A DNA stretch of 64,000 bases, from positions 62,001 through 126,000 of the forward strand of contig NZ_JAVHNP010000005.1 of NCBI RefSeq assembly GCF_031769195.1, written 5' to 3'. The notes below the pieces were generated by a model. The model saw only the letters and a program-made list of their open reading frames with translations, searched no databases and was not told where the DNA came from. How positions within the stretch are numbered: the first letter of the stretch is position 1; each line of letters starts with the position of its first letter. The stretch comes from Vreelandella sp031769195. GTDB lineage: Bacteria; Pseudomonadota; Gammaproteobacteria; Pseudomonadales; Halomonadaceae. This document shows, piece after piece, positions 51,099-60,941 of the stretch. The position numbers and the translations under genes were made by a program.

Positions 51099-51611
51099 AT
51101 GAAACCAGCCAACCCCATAACGCGCCGTCGTTTCCTCACGCTTAGCATCGCCGCCTCGGCGGCGGTGCTGCTGAGCGGCTGCGGGTTTCGGCTACGCGGT
51201 ACGGAATCCATGCCGCGCTTGCCTGCGCTCGCATTGGAAGGTAACGATAACAGCGCCCTCGCCCAGCAGCTCCGTACCCGGCTGCTGCAGTTAGGCACCG
51301 AGGTAGAAAGTGGCGCCGCATGGCGCGTCACTCTCGGCACGCCCTCGCTACAGGAGCGGCGCATTGGCAGCGACGGCCGGGCTAGCCGCGAGCACGAGCT
51401 AACGCTTAGCACCACGCTCTCGGTTCAGCAGCGGGACACCAACGCCTACGCGCTTAATAACGCCACCCTGACCACCAGCACGCGCATTCGCGTTAGCGAT
51501 GATGACCTGCTGAACCGGGAAACGCTGTTCCAAGAGGCAGAGCAAACGCTCACCCGCCAGCTGGCTCAGCGTATTGTGGAACGTCTGGCGAATCTTGAGG
51601 CGTTGCGGTGA
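51099..51611 (+). CDS. lptE: LPS-assembly lipoprotein LptE
   Basis: An outer-membrane lipoprotein that plugs the LptD translocon. The signal peptide (RRRFLTLSIAASAAVLLSG) ends in the lipobox LLSGC, followed by GFRLRGTESMP, the usual LptE mature start. About 170 residues. AAGGGTG precedes the ATG at 51099; an ATG at 51084 overlapping the leuS TGA is also possible. Its stop overlaps the GTG of holA. Confidence 0.92.
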   Translation: MKPANPITRRRFLTLSIAASAAVLLSGCGFRLRGTESMPRLPALALEGNDNSALAQQLRTRLLQLGTEVESGAAWRVTLGTPSLQERRIGSDGRASREHELTLSTTLSVQQRDTNAYALNNATLTTSTRIRVSDDDLLNRETLFQEAEQTLTRQLAQRIVERLANLEALR

Positions 51612-52675
51612 AGGTATTTGCCGACCAGCTACCCGCTGCTCTAGCCAAAAAGCTGCCTAAAGCGGTGATTGTGGCGGGCGATGAGCCGCTACAGCACCGC
51701 GATGCCTGCGATGCGGTGCGCGCCGCCGCCCGCCAAGCGGGCATTGAAGAGCGGGAAGTGCTGGATGTAGAGCCCAACTTTGCCTGGGGGCGGCTGCTGG
51801 AGACCGCCAGCAACCTCTCGCTGTTTGCGACCAGCAAACTGTTAGAGCTGCGCTTAGGCACACAAAAGTTGGGGCAGGAAGGCAGTAAAGCGCTCGCTCA
51901 ATACGCGGAAATGATGGACGGCAGCGATGACCTGCTGCTGGTGAGCATGGGCAAGGTGGATGCCAAACAGCAGAAAAGCGCCTGGTTTAAAGCGTTAGAT
52001 AAGCAGGGAATCTTTGTGCCTGTATGGCCGGTCGATGCCTCACGTCTTGGCTATTGGCTACGGGACAGAGCGTCTCTGCATGGCCTGCAGATTGACCTGG
52101 AAGCGGCAAGGCTTTTGGGCGAGCGCACCGAAGGCAACCTGCTAGCGGCCGACCAGGAGCTGCAAAAGCTAGCGCTGATTTACCCCGCCAATACTCGGCT
52201 TAACGTCGAAAGCATTGCGCAGGGCGTTGAAGACAGCACCCGCTTTGATGTCTTCAACCTGGCGGATGCGTGCTTGAAAGGCGAGCCTAGCCGTGCCTCA
52301 CGCATTGTGAACGGCCTGAAAAGCGAAGGCGTGGAAGCTCCCATTGTGCTGTGGGCGCTCACCCGAGAGCTGCGCACCCTGCTGTCGCTGCATCAGCATT
52401 TGGACCAAGGCCAAAGCTTCGAGCATGCCTGCAAAACTCAAAAGCCGATGATTTTTGATAAGCGCCGCCCGGCCTACCAAAAAGCCATTAGCCGCCTTTC
52501 CATGAAGCGTTTGCACAAACTGCTGTTAATGGCCCAGCGTTTGGATTTAGCGGTGAAAGGCGCATCTGCGGTGCCGCTTTGGCCAGGGCTACACGACCTC
52601 GCCATGACCATGGCCGGGGCAAAAGGCATTCTTGCCGAAACGCCGTGGACTTATCGCATTAGTGCAAATAATTAG
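51608..52675 (+). CDS. holA: DNA polymerase III delta subunit
   Basis: The clamp-loader subunit that opens the beta clamp. The 355 residues begin MKVFADQLPAALAKKLPKAV, with VAGDEPLQHRDACDAVR typical of HolA. LLVSMGKVD and a C-terminal helical collar domain (FDVFNLADACLKGEPSRA region) are present. The GTG start overlaps the lptE TGA. Conserved leuS-lptE-holA order. Confidence 0.95.
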   Translation: MKVFADQLPAALAKKLPKAVIVAGDEPLQHRDACDAVRAAARQAGIEEREVLDVEPNFAWGRLLETASNLSLFATSKLLELRLGTQKLGQEGSKALAQYAEMMDGSDDLLLVSMGKVDAKQQKSAWFKALDKQGIFVPVWPVDASRLGYWLRDRASLHGLQIDLEAARLLGERTEGNLLAADQELQKLALIYPANTRLNVESIAQGVEDSTRFDVFNLADACLKGEPSRASRIVNGLKSEGVEAPIVLWALTRELRTLLSLHQHLDQGQSFEHACKTQKPMIFDKRRPAYQKAISRLSMKRLHKLLLMAQRLDLAVKGASAVPLWPGLHDLAMTMAGAKGILAETPWTYRISANN

Positions 52676-52774
52676 CACTTTGCATTTTTGGCTTAAAACC
52701 GCTGCTGTTTGTTTCTATACTATTCAACAGGCTACTAACGGCCTGCTCCCCCGATAAGTCTAAGGATGAAGACG

Positions 52775-53173
52775 ATGAAAACAGTGCGTGCTTACCTCTC
52801 GACCCTTTTGATTGCTGCGTTAGTGCTTGCCAGCCTGCCCGTTGTGGCGGCTCCTACCGCCCTGCAAGGCATGGATCTGGTATCAACGCAGTCTGTTTTA
52901 GCAGGCGACCGTGCCGGTGCGGACCGCGAGCGTATCAATGAAATTCTCGCCCGTGCGGATGTGCAAGATCAGCTGCTAAAGCAGGGTGTTAATCCTGACG
53001 ACGTTGAAGCGCGTGTCGCGGCTCTAAGCGATGCAGAAGCCCAGCAAATGGCAGAACAGCTTGAGCAACTGCCTGCCGGTGCCGGTGTGATCGGTGCGCT
53101 GTTTGCGGTGTTTGTGATTCTGCTGGTAACGGATATCCTCGGCCTGACTGATGTTTACCCGTTCACTCGTTAA
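52775..53173 (+). CDS. PA2779-like protein (DUF6627), secreted or membrane-anchored
   Basis: A 132-residue protein. It has an N-terminal signal-like helix (VRAYLSTLLIAALVLASLPVVAAP), a charged middle (RAGADRERINEILARADVQDQLLKQGVNPDDVEARVAAL), and a C-terminal TM helix (AGVIGALFAVFVILLVTDILGL). The middle closely resembles the Pseudomonas PA2779 family. Start at 52775 with AAGGA 9 nt upstream; the ATG three codons earlier sits on the ribosome site. Paired with a PA2778-like peptidase gene just downstream. Confidence 0.82.
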   Translation: MKTVRAYLSTLLIAALVLASLPVVAAPTALQGMDLVSTQSVLAGDRAGADRERINEILARADVQDQLLKQGVNPDDVEARVAALSDAEAQQMAEQLEQLPAGAGVIGALFAVFVILLVTDILGLTDVYPFTR

Positions 53174-53183
53174 GTCATCCGCG

Positions 53184-54122
53184 ATGATGAACCGTTATGT
53201 TAACGCCCGCACTGCGGGCGTTTTACTGTTAAGCCTATTGCTTCTACTGCTCACCGGTTGTGCCCGCAACCCGGTACTGCTTGAGAGCACTAAGACAAGC
53301 CTTACCCCGCAAACCGAGCTCACCGAGGTGCCGTTTTTCGCCCAAACGGAATACCAGTGCGGCCCGGCGACGCTAGCGATGGTGCTTCATCATGCAGGCG
53401 TAGAGGCTAGCGTAGATGAGTTGATCCCTCAGGTATTTTTGCCTGGGCGTGACGGCAGCGTGCAGCCAGAGATGTTGGCCACGGTGCGCCGCTATGAACG
53501 GCTTGCCATACCCATTCGCGGCACCATGGACGCTCTTCTGATGCATTTAGAAGCTGGCGACCCGGTGGTGGTAATGCAAAACCTTGCCCTACCCGCGTTT
53601 CCCATGTGGCACTACGCGGTAGCAATTGGCTTTGATTTGCCCAATGAAACGCTAATCCTGCGCAGCGGTGAGATTGAGCGCCATACCCTGTCGTTTAGCC
53701 GTTTTGATGCTACCTGGGCGCGTTCTGAGCGCTGGGGTTTTGTGGTTAGTGAGCCGGGCAGCCTTCCAGAAGCCGTTACCGCCCGCAATGCGTTAGAAGC
53801 GATTAGCGCCTTTGAAGAGCAGCATGGGCCTGCAAAAGCGCTCAGCAGCTGGCTGGCGTTTAGCGAACGCTTTCCCGCCAACCCTTTAGGCCAGTTTGCG
53901 CTCGGCAACGCACTTTACGCAGCACAACAGCCGCAGTCAGCGTTAGATGCGTTTGAAGCCGCAACCCAGTTAGACCCCGCCATGGGGGCCGCGTGGCTTA
54001 ACTTAGCCATCTTGCAGCTTCAGCAAGAGAATAGCGCCGCCGCCAGGGAATCACTCCGCCAAGCCGCTTCACTAGAGGGCGAATGGCAGCCTCGCGCCCA
54101 GCAGTTGCTAGAATCGCTATAA
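53184..54122 (+). CDS. PA2778-like lipoprotein with C39-family peptidase domain and TPR
   Basis: A predicted lipoprotein (signal helix LLLSLLLLLLTGC, lipobox LTGC). The C39-like domain has the cysteine in QTEYQCGPATLAMVLHHAG and the histidine in MWHYAVAIG. C-terminal TPR-like helices follow (GQFALGNALYAAQQPQSALDAFEAATQLDPAMGAAWLNLA). About 312 residues. The start is uncertain: the open frame begins at 53151 inside the previous gene; ATGs at 53184 and 53187 follow its stop. Pairing with a PA2779-like gene is conserved; function unknown. Confidence 0.82.
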   Translation: MMNRYVNARTAGVLLLSLLLLLLTGCARNPVLLESTKTSLTPQTELTEVPFFAQTEYQCGPATLAMVLHHAGVEASVDELIPQVFLPGRDGSVQPEMLATVRRYERLAIPIRGTMDALLMHLEAGDPVVVMQNLALPAFPMWHYAVAIGFDLPNETLILRSGEIERHTLSFSRFDATWARSERWGFVVSEPGSLPEAVTARNALEAISAFEEQHGPAKALSSWLAFSERFPANPLGQFALGNALYAAQQPQSALDAFEAATQLDPAMGAAWLNLAILQLQQENSAAARESLRQAASLEGEWQPRAQQLLESL

Positions 54123-54200
54123 AGTAAGTCTATAAAACCTTGAGGTAAACAACACAAGTAGCTCCTATAAAGGCTGCTCGATGAAGTTTGGCAAGAGGCT

Positions 54201-54225
54201 AGTGGGAGGGAGCTTCAGCTCGCGA
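54201..54225. repeat. 25-bp REP-like repeat, copy B
   Basis: Starts AGTGGGAGGGAGCTTCAGCT and ends CGCGA; forms a pair with the inverted copy at 54260. It lies in the 228-bp gap between the PA2778-like gene and sthA, which has no gene. Confidence 0.65.
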
Positions 54226-54259
54226 TAGTGGCTTGGAAAGGGGCGCCTGACGACGCCAT

Positions 54260-54284
54260 TCGCCCGCTGAAGCAGCCTCCCACT
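54260..54284. repeat. 25-bp REP-like repeat, copy C (inverted)
   Basis: Its reverse complement starts AGTGGGAGGCTGCTTCAGCG and ends GGCGA. With copy B it forms an inverted pair spanning 84 bp, the usual BIME arrangement between convergent genes. Confidence 0.65.
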
Positions 54285-54350
54285 GATACTAACCAAGCGG
54301 GCAGGCACGTCCTTTCAATGATGAGCACTAGGACGGCCCGCCTTAGCCGC

Positions 54351-55742
54351 TTAAAAAACGCGGTTCAAGCCATTTTGCGCCGCCACCCGGTAGGCTTCTG
54401 CCATGGTGGGGTAATTAAAGGTGGTGTTGACGAAGTACTTCAGCGTGTTTGCTTCGCCCTTCTGCTGCATGATCGCTTGGCCGATATGCAGAATCTCAGA
54501 GGCTTGGTCACCAAAGCAGTGGATACCCAGAATCTCTAACGTATCTTGATGGAACAGGATTTTCAGCATGCCCACCGTATCGCCGGTAATCTGAGCGCGG
54601 GCCGTGTCTTTAAAGAACGCTTTGCCCACTTCGTAGGGCACTTTGGCTTCGGTGAGTTCGCGCTCGTTCGGGCCAAAGGAGCTGATTTCGGGAATGGTGT
54701 AAATACCGGTCGGCACATCGCTTACAAAGCGGTACTCCTTTTCCAGCAGCTCGTTGCAGGAGTTCAGACCCTGGTCGTAAGCGGCGCTGGCAAGGCTTGG
54801 CCAACCAATCACATCGCCCGCAGCATACACATGCGGAATGGCCGTGCGGTAGTGCTCATCCACACTTAGCTGGCCGCGACCATTGGCTTCCAAACCAATG
54901 TTTTCAAGCCCCAGGCTGTCGGTGTTACCGGTACGGCCGTTGGCCCACAAGAAGGCATCGGCGCGAATCTTTTTACCGGACTTCAGGCGTACCACCACGC
55001 CCGCTTCATCCCCTTCTACGCTGGCATACTCTTCGTTATGGCGAATCAGCACGCCGTGCTTGCGTAGATGGTACGAGAGCGCATCACTGATCTCGTCGTC
55101 CAAAAACGACAGCAGGCTATCCCGGTTGTTGATCAGATCTACTTTTACGCCTAAGCCTGAGAAAATCGACGCGTACTCACAGCCGATAACGCCCGCACCA
55201 AAGATCACCAGCGTACGTGGGGTATGGGAAAGGCTTAGGATGGTATCGGAGCAGTAGATACGCGGATGGCGGAAGTTGATATCTGCCGGGCGATAAGGAC
55301 GCGAACCGGTGGCAATAACGATTTTCTTGGCCACCAGCTCTTCCATGCCTTCTTGGCGATCACGCACCACCACGGTGTGCTCGTCTTTAAAGCGCGCTAC
55401 ACCGTGAAACAGGTCAATACGGTTACGCGCATAAAAGGTGGTGCGCATTTCGACTTGCTTGTCGATGGTACCGCGCGAGCGCTCCATGACTTTAGGAAAC
55501 GAGAACCAGCGGGGTTCACCGATATCGCGGAACATGCGGTTAGTATTGAACGCCATGATCTGCTTTACCTGATGGCGCAGCGCTTTTGACGGAATCGTGC
55601 CCCAGTGGGTGCAGTTCCCCCCTACCTGAGCCTGCTTCTCAATAATCGCCACCCGCATACCGTGCTTCGCAGCATTAATGGCAGCGCTTTCCCCGGCGGG
55701 GCCGGTACCGATCACCACGACATCGTAATTATGAACCGCCAT
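54351..55742 (-). CDS. sthA: Soluble pyridine nucleotide transhydrogenase
   Basis: A flavoprotein that transfers hydride between NADPH and NAD+. The FAD loop is VIGTGPAGESAAINAAKHG, and the disulfide motif is GGNCTHWGTIPSKALR, where the usual second cysteine is Thr, as in SthA. The second dinucleotide loop FGAGVIGCEYA and the C-terminal dimer domain are present. The 463 residues match E. coli SthA (466). Next to the nqr group, as in Pseudomonas. Confidence 0.96.
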   Translation of the reverse strand: MAVHNYDVVVIGTGPAGESAAINAAKHGMRVAIIEKQAQVGGNCTHWGTIPSKALRHQVKQIMAFNTNRMFRDIGEPRWFSFPKVMERSRGTIDKQVEMRTTFYARNRIDLFHGVARFKDEHTVVVRDRQEGMEELVAKKIVIATGSRPYRPADINFRHPRIYCSDTILSLSHTPRTLVIFGAGVIGCEYASIFSGLGVKVDLINNRDSLLSFLDDEISDALSYHLRKHGVLIRHNEEYASVEGDEAGVVVRLKSGKKIRADAFLWANGRTGNTDSLGLENIGLEANGRGQLSVDEHYRTAIPHVYAAGDVIGWPSLASAAYDQGLNSCNELLEKEYRFVSDVPTGIYTIPEISSFGPNERELTEAKVPYEVGKAFFKDTARAQITGDTVGMLKILFHQDTLEILGIHCFGDQASEILHIGQAIMQQKGEANTLKYFVNTTFNYPTMAEAYRVAAQNGLNRVF

Positions 55743-55846
55743 ACGGTTTGGATCTCCTTGTTCCCTTACAACATGAATTCATTTGCACATACGTAAACGC
55801 CCGCGGTTAAGCGAGCGTTTAAGGTGATTCTACGCAGCATCAGCAA

Positions 55847-56101
55847 TTAGCGGCGCGTTGCGTCGTAACCTAAGTCGGCACCGCGGCTTTCATCGCTGCG
55901 ACGGCGTACGCTGCCGCGCTTGCGGTTCTCTTCTTCGCACACCTCGTCTTTTCCGCCGCAAATATCGCAGCCATCTTTCATACCAATCTGATTAAGCCCA
56001 CCGCAAGAGCCTGCAATCGGTTTACGACCCATCAGCACGCCAACGGCCATCGCACCCATAATCAGTGCCATAAAGCCAAATACCAGTAGCCAAATTGCCA
56101 T
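55847..56101 (-). CDS. nqrM: Na+-NQR maturation protein NqrM
   Basis: An 84-residue protein with one N-terminal TM helix (AIWLLVFGFMALIMGAMAVGVLMG). A cysteine cluster (SCGG, DGCDICGGKDEVC) matches NqrM, thought to deliver iron to the NqrD/NqrE site. GGGAGGACAAC precedes the ATG at 56101. It lies just after nqrF, as usual for nqr operons. The FMN transferase gene apbE, often between nqrF and nqrM, is absent here. Confidence 0.9.
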   Translation of the reverse strand: MAIWLLVFGFMALIMGAMAVGVLMGRKPIAGSCGGLNQIGMKDGCDICGGKDEVCEEENRKRGSVRRRSDESRGADLGYDATRR

Positions 56102-56249
56102 GTTGTCCTCCCAGCATTGCATCAAGTGCCACACTTCTCGACAACGGTCATGCCGATAAGTGCCTGAACATTTGATGCCTATTGTACCCCAGCCGCCACA
56201 AAATGATCAGGCATGGCGTACTTTTTCAGCATCGTGACCACAAAACAAA

Positions 56250-56275
56250 CGGGGCTAGCCCAAAGGCTAGCCCCG
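56250..56275 (-). terminator. Rho-independent terminator after nqrF
   Basis: Stem GGGGCTAGCC / GGCTAGCCCC with a CAAA loop; on the minus strand it is followed by GTTTGTTTTG. It separates the nqrABCDEF transcript from nqrM. Confidence 0.85.
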
Positions 56276-56301
56276 TTACTAACGCGTGCGCGAAGGCACC
56301 A

Positions 56302-57534
56302 TTAGCCGCCGAAGTCATCCAGCAGGATGTTTTCTGGCTCAACGCCCATATCAAGCAGCAGCTTAATAACAGAGGCGTTCATCATGGGCGGTCCACACAT
56401 GTAGAACTCACAATCTTCAGGCGCCGGGTGGTCCTTCAGATAGTTTTCGTACAGCACATTGTGGATGAAGCCTGTCGGCCCTTCCCAGTTGTCTTCCGGC
56501 TGCGGGTCGGAGAGTGCCAAGTGCCACTCAAAGTTCGGGAACTCTTCCGCTAACTGGTCGTACTCTTCGTTGTAGAACGTCTCACGCCAGGAGCGTGCAC
56601 CGTACCAGAACGAAATTTTACGAGTAGACTGAAGACGCTTGAGCTGGTCGAAAATATGGCTACGCATTGGCGCCATACCTGCACCACCACCGATGAAGAC
56701 CATCTCGGCATCGGTATCGCGAGCGAAGAACTCACCAAACGGCCCCATTACAGTCACTTTGTCACCCGGCTTCAGGCTGAAGACGTAGGTAGACATCAGA
56801 CCCGGCGGATGGCTAGTGCCGGGAGGCGGCGTTGCGATACGAATGTTGAACTTGAGGAGGCCTTTCTCTTCCGGGTAGTTCGCCATGGAGTAGGCGCGGA
56901 TGACTTCCTCGTTGTTCTTGTGGGAAACATCAAACAGACCAAACTTTTCCCAGTCACCACGGTACTCTTCTTCGATATCGAAATCAGAGAACTTGATGTC
57001 GTAAGGCGGCGCAACCAGCTGAACATAACCACCGGCACGGAAGGCAACTTCTTCGCCTTCAGGCAGTTTCAGGTTCAACTCTTTGATAAAGGTCGCGACG
57101 TTCGGGTTGGCCGTTACTTCGGTTTCCCATTTCTTCACGCCGAAGACTTCTTCCGGTACTTCTACTTTCATGTCCTGTTTCACAGGAACCTGACAAGAGA
57201 GGCGCCAGCCTTCTTTCTTCTCACGCATGGTGAAGTGCGACTCTTCGGTCGGCAGGATAGAACCGCCGCCCTCTTCCACTCGGCACTTGCACTGGGCGCA
57301 AGAACCACCGCCACCGCATGCTGAAGAGAGGAAAATACCGTTGGCCGCCAGGGTGTTCAGAAGCTTGCCGCCGGCCTGGGTCTTCAGGGTGTGCTCGGGG
57401 TCGCCGTTGACTTCAATCGTCACGTCCCCGCTACTCACTAGCTTGCTGCGTGCTGCCAGAATGATCGCCGTTAAGCTAATAACGATGACCGTGAACATGA
57501 CAACACCGAGCAAGATGACAGATGTATCAACCAT
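56302..57534 (-). CDS. nqrF: Na+-NQR subunit F (NADH dehydrogenase)
   Basis: Entry subunit that takes electrons from NADH. An N-terminal TM helix (VVMFTVIVISLTAIILAA) is followed by a [2Fe-2S] ferredoxin domain with the cysteines in ACGGGGSCAQCKC and a fourth in LSCQV. The FAD-binding RAYSMANYPEE and the NADH-binding GGGAGMAPMRSHIFDQL and C-terminal FYMCGPPMM segments follow. The 410 residues match the family. Confidence 0.97.
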   Translation of the reverse strand: MVDTSVILLGVVMFTVIVISLTAIILAARSKLVSSGDVTIEVNGDPEHTLKTQAGGKLLNTLAANGIFLSSACGGGGSCAQCKCRVEEGGGSILPTEESHFTMREKKEGWRLSCQVPVKQDMKVEVPEEVFGVKKWETEVTANPNVATFIKELNLKLPEGEEVAFRAGGYVQLVAPPYDIKFSDFDIEEEYRGDWEKFGLFDVSHKNNEEVIRAYSMANYPEEKGLLKFNIRIATPPPGTSHPPGLMSTYVFSLKPGDKVTVMGPFGEFFARDTDAEMVFIGGGAGMAPMRSHIFDQLKRLQSTRKISFWYGARSWRETFYNEEYDQLAEEFPNFEWHLALSDPQPEDNWEGPTGFIHNVLYENYLKDHPAPEDCEFYMCGPPMMNASVIKLLLDMGVEPENILLDDFGG

Positions 57535-57603
57535 GTCGGTTTCCTATTGCTGAAGGTTTTTTGTACCTCGGCAGCCTAGGGCTGCCGAGAAAACCGGCTC
57601 CGA

Positions 57604-58221
57604 TTAAAGCTGAATGCCTGAGAAGGACATAAAGCCCAAGGACATTAAGCCAACGGTGATAAACGTAATGCCAAGACCCTGCAGGCCACCAGGCACATCG
57701 CTGTACTTCAGCTTTTCACGAATACCCGCCAGAGCAGCAATTGCTAGCGCCCAACCGGTACCTGCGCCAAAGCCATAAACCACGGCTTCACCGAAGTTGT
57801 AACTACGCTCAACCATGAACAGTACGCCACCAAGAATGGCGCAGTTTACGGTGATCAGCGGTAGAAACACGCCCAGCGCGTTGTAGAGCGACGGTACGTA
57901 CTTATCAAGGAACATTTCCATGATTTGTACCAGTGCCGCGATAACACCGATGTAAGAGAGCAGACCCAGGAACGACAGGTCGATATTCTCTGCACCACTA
58001 ATGCCGGTCCAGGTCAGCGCGCCTTCCTGCAGCAGGTAAGTGAATACCAGGTTATTGACCGGAACGGTGATCGTCAGTACGACGATAACCGCGATACCCA
58101 GACCAATGGCAGAGGACACCTTCTTAGAAACCGCCAGGAACGTACACATGCCCAAGAAGAAGGCGAGTGCCATGTTCTCAACAAATACCGAAGCAACGAA
58201 AAGGCTCAGATAATGTTCCAT
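57604..58221 (-). CDS. nqrE: Na+-NQR subunit E
   Basis: A six-TM inner-membrane subunit forming the iron/[2Fe-2S] centre and Na+ path with NqrD. The conserved ENMALAFFLGMCTFLAVSKK near the N-terminus carries the key cysteine in MCTF. ITVNCAILGG carries the second in the middle. The 205 residues match the family. It lies 1 bp after nqrD, and 69 bp upstream of nqrF. Confidence 0.97.
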   Translation of the reverse strand: MEHYLSLFVASVFVENMALAFFLGMCTFLAVSKKVSSAIGLGIAVIVVLTITVPVNNLVFTYLLQEGALTWTGISGAENIDLSFLGLLSYIGVIAALVQIMEMFLDKYVPSLYNALGVFLPLITVNCAILGGVLFMVERSYNFGEAVVYGFGAGTGWALAIAALAGIREKLKYSDVPGGLQGLGITFITVGLMSLGFMSFSGIQL

Positions 58222-58222
58222 G

Positions 58223-58891
<669 letters not shown>

Positions 58892-58893
58892 GA

Positions 58894-59715
58894 TCAGGCC
58901 CCCTCAACGTCGTCGAAGTCAGTCTCGGTGTCTTCGGCGTCTGATGGCTCGGTACCGCTGCGGAATTTAGCCAGGTAAGGAGCAAAGCCCTCTTCGCTGA
59001 GCCAGAACTGCAGCATGTTGGTCACGCCGTTACTGGTCAGCGTGGCACCGGAAAGCGCATCGACTTCGTACTCGTTACTCGCGCCGCCTTTGGTCAGGTG
59101 GATTTCAGGAGAGAGGTCGCCCTCTTCACTGTAAATCTTTTTACCTTCCCACTGGGCTTGCCAGCGCGGGTTGTTTACCTCAGCACCTAGACCCGGTGTT
59201 TCTGCGTGGTCGTAGTAGGTGATACTGACGATAGTATTGCCGTCGCCTTCAACCGAGAGAAAGCCCATCATGCGGCCCCAAAGGCCTTGTCCACGAATGG
59301 GCAGTACAATCTGGTCGGGGTTTTCAGCGTCGCCCACGAGGTAAACGGTCGCGTAGTTTTCTACCCGAGACAGACCCGCGATATCACGGTCGCCAGACAG
59401 GGTACGACCGGTTGCCGGGTCACGTGCAGCTTCAAAACCGTCGTAGGTGTCGGGGTCGAACTGGTCGGAGTATTCACCCGTTTCCAGCTCAACAACACGG
59501 GCGGTGATCTGAGTGCTGAACGCCTCTTCCACATCCATACCCGGCTCGTATAAGCGCGCCACGTTGAGGATATTGGTTTTACGGTCCAGCTCCTGATTGA
59601 GCTGCTGCGCTGGGCGTAGTGCAACGGCCGCCGTCGAAACGATAACCGAACACACGATACACAGCGAGAAAGCGACAATCAGAACTTTCTTGATGGAGTT
59701 GTTACCTTGTGCCAT
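58894..59715 (-). CDS. nqrC: Na+-NQR subunit C (covalent FMN)
   Basis: A periplasm-facing flavoprotein anchored by an N-terminal TM helix (KVLIVAFSLCIVCSVIVSTAAVAL). Covalent FMN attaches to the Thr in DALSGATLTSNG near the C-terminus. The 273 residues are typical, with an acidic C-terminal tail. Its start overlaps the nqrB stop by one base. FMN attachment needs the ApbE transferase, which is not in this window. Confidence 0.96.
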   Translation of the reverse strand: MAQGNNSIKKVLIVAFSLCIVCSVIVSTAAVALRPAQQLNQELDRKTNILNVARLYEPGMDVEEAFSTQITARVVELETGEYSDQFDPDTYDGFEAARDPATGRTLSGDRDIAGLSRVENYATVYLVGDAENPDQIVLPIRGQGLWGRMMGFLSVEGDGNTIVSITYYDHAETPGLGAEVNNPRWQAQWEGKKIYSEEGDLSPEIHLTKGGASNEYEVDALSGATLTSNGVTNMLQFWLSEEGFAPYLAKFRSGTEPSDAEDTETDFDDVEGA

Positions 59716-60941
59716 TAGGCTGTCTCCTCGGCCGGTACGCCAGTACGCTTGAGACGGCGCTTAACATTGGCCTGGACGAAGTAATGATCGATCAGCGGTG
59801 CAAACAGGTTGGCGAACAGGATCGCCAGCATGATGCCTTCCGGGAATGCCGGGTTAACCACGCGAATCAGTACCGTCATCACACCAATCAGCGCGCCGAA
59901 TACTAGGCGGCCTTGGTTGGTCATGGAAGCAGACACGGGGTCAGTCGCCATAAAGACCATACCGAAGGCAAACCCACCGATGACGAGGTGCCAGTACCAG
60001 GGCATCGCGAACATGGCGTTGGTTTCAGAGCCGATCAGGTTGAACAGCGTGCTGGTGATTACCATGCCTAGGAACACGCCCAGCATGATGCGCCAGTTGG
60101 CAATCTTGGTCCACAGCAGCACTGCAGCACCGATCAGGATCGCCAGCGTTGACACTTCACCCACAGAGCCCGGCACGAAGCCCAGGAAGGCATCCCACCA
60201 GCTGAAAGTGTTGGTCAGCGCAGACATACCGTCTTGGAAGGCCAGCGAAAGCGCGGTCGCACCGGTGTAGCCATCTGCAGCTACCCATACTGCATCACCG
60301 GAAATTTGCGCCGGATAAGCAAAGTACAGAAACGCACGGCCGGTCAGAGCGGGGTTCAGGAAGTTTTTACCTGTACCGCCGAAGATCTCTTTACCGATCA
60401 CTACACCAAAGGTGATACCGAGGGCCACTTGCCACAGCGGAATAGTCGCCGGGAGGATCAGCGCGAACAGTACAGAAGTAACGAAGAAACCTTCGTTAAC
60501 TTCGTGGCCACGCTTAATGGCAAACAGTACTTCCCAGAAGCCACCCACAACGAAGGTCACGAGGTAGATAGGCAGGAAGTAGGTGGCGCCGAGTACAAAG
60601 TTCGCCCATAGGCTGCTCGGATCATGACCGCCCGCGAGGGTCATCATGATGGCTTCACGCCAGCCGTTCATGGAAGCGTAGCCTGCATCAATGGCAGTGT
60701 TTGCTTGCCAGCCTGCGTTCCACATACCGAAGAACATGGCCGGGAAAGTACACATCCACACGGTGATCATGATGCGCTTTAAGTCAATGCCATCACGAAC
60801 ATGGGAGGTGGTTTTAGCAACGCTGGGAGGAGAGTAGAAAATGGTATCTACCGCTTCGTAAAGCGGGTAGAACTTCTCGTACTTGCCACCTTTATGGAAG
60901 TGCGGCTCGAGATTATCGAGTGTTTGTCGAATACCCATCAT
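59715..60941 (-). CDS. nqrB: Na+-NQR subunit B (covalent FMN, quinone side)
   Basis: A ten-TM subunit carrying a covalent FMN on the threonine in DGYTGATALSLAF (about 235). It also holds riboflavin and the quinone site in homologues. The N-terminus LDNLEPHFHKGGKYEKFYPLYEAVDT is diagnostic. The 408 residues match the family. Its start overlaps nqrA by one base, so the two are coupled. Confidence 0.97.
   Translation of the reverse strand: MMGIRQTLDNLEPHFHKGGKYEKFYPLYEAVDTIFYSPPSVAKTTSHVRDGIDLKRIMITVWMCTFPAMFFGMWNAGWQANTAIDAGYASMNGWREAIMMTLAGGHDPSSLWANFVLGATYFLPIYLVTFVVGGFWEVLFAIKRGHEVNEGFFVTSVLFALILPATIPLWQVALGITFGVVIGKEIFGGTGKNFLNPALTGRAFLYFAYPAQISGDAVWVAADGYTGATALSLAFQDGMSALTNTFSWWDAFLGFVPGSVGEVSTLAILIGAAVLLWTKIANWRIMLGVFLGMVITSTLFNLIGSETNAMFAMPWYWHLVIGGFAFGMVFMATDPVSASMTNQGRLVFGALIGVMTVLIRVVNPAFPEGIMLAILFANLFAPLIDHYFVQANVKRRLKRTGVPAEETA

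Noticed and set aside
54123..54350. Short plus-strand ORF (54228-54539) as a gene
   Set aside because: It runs through the inverted REP pair and antisense into sthA.
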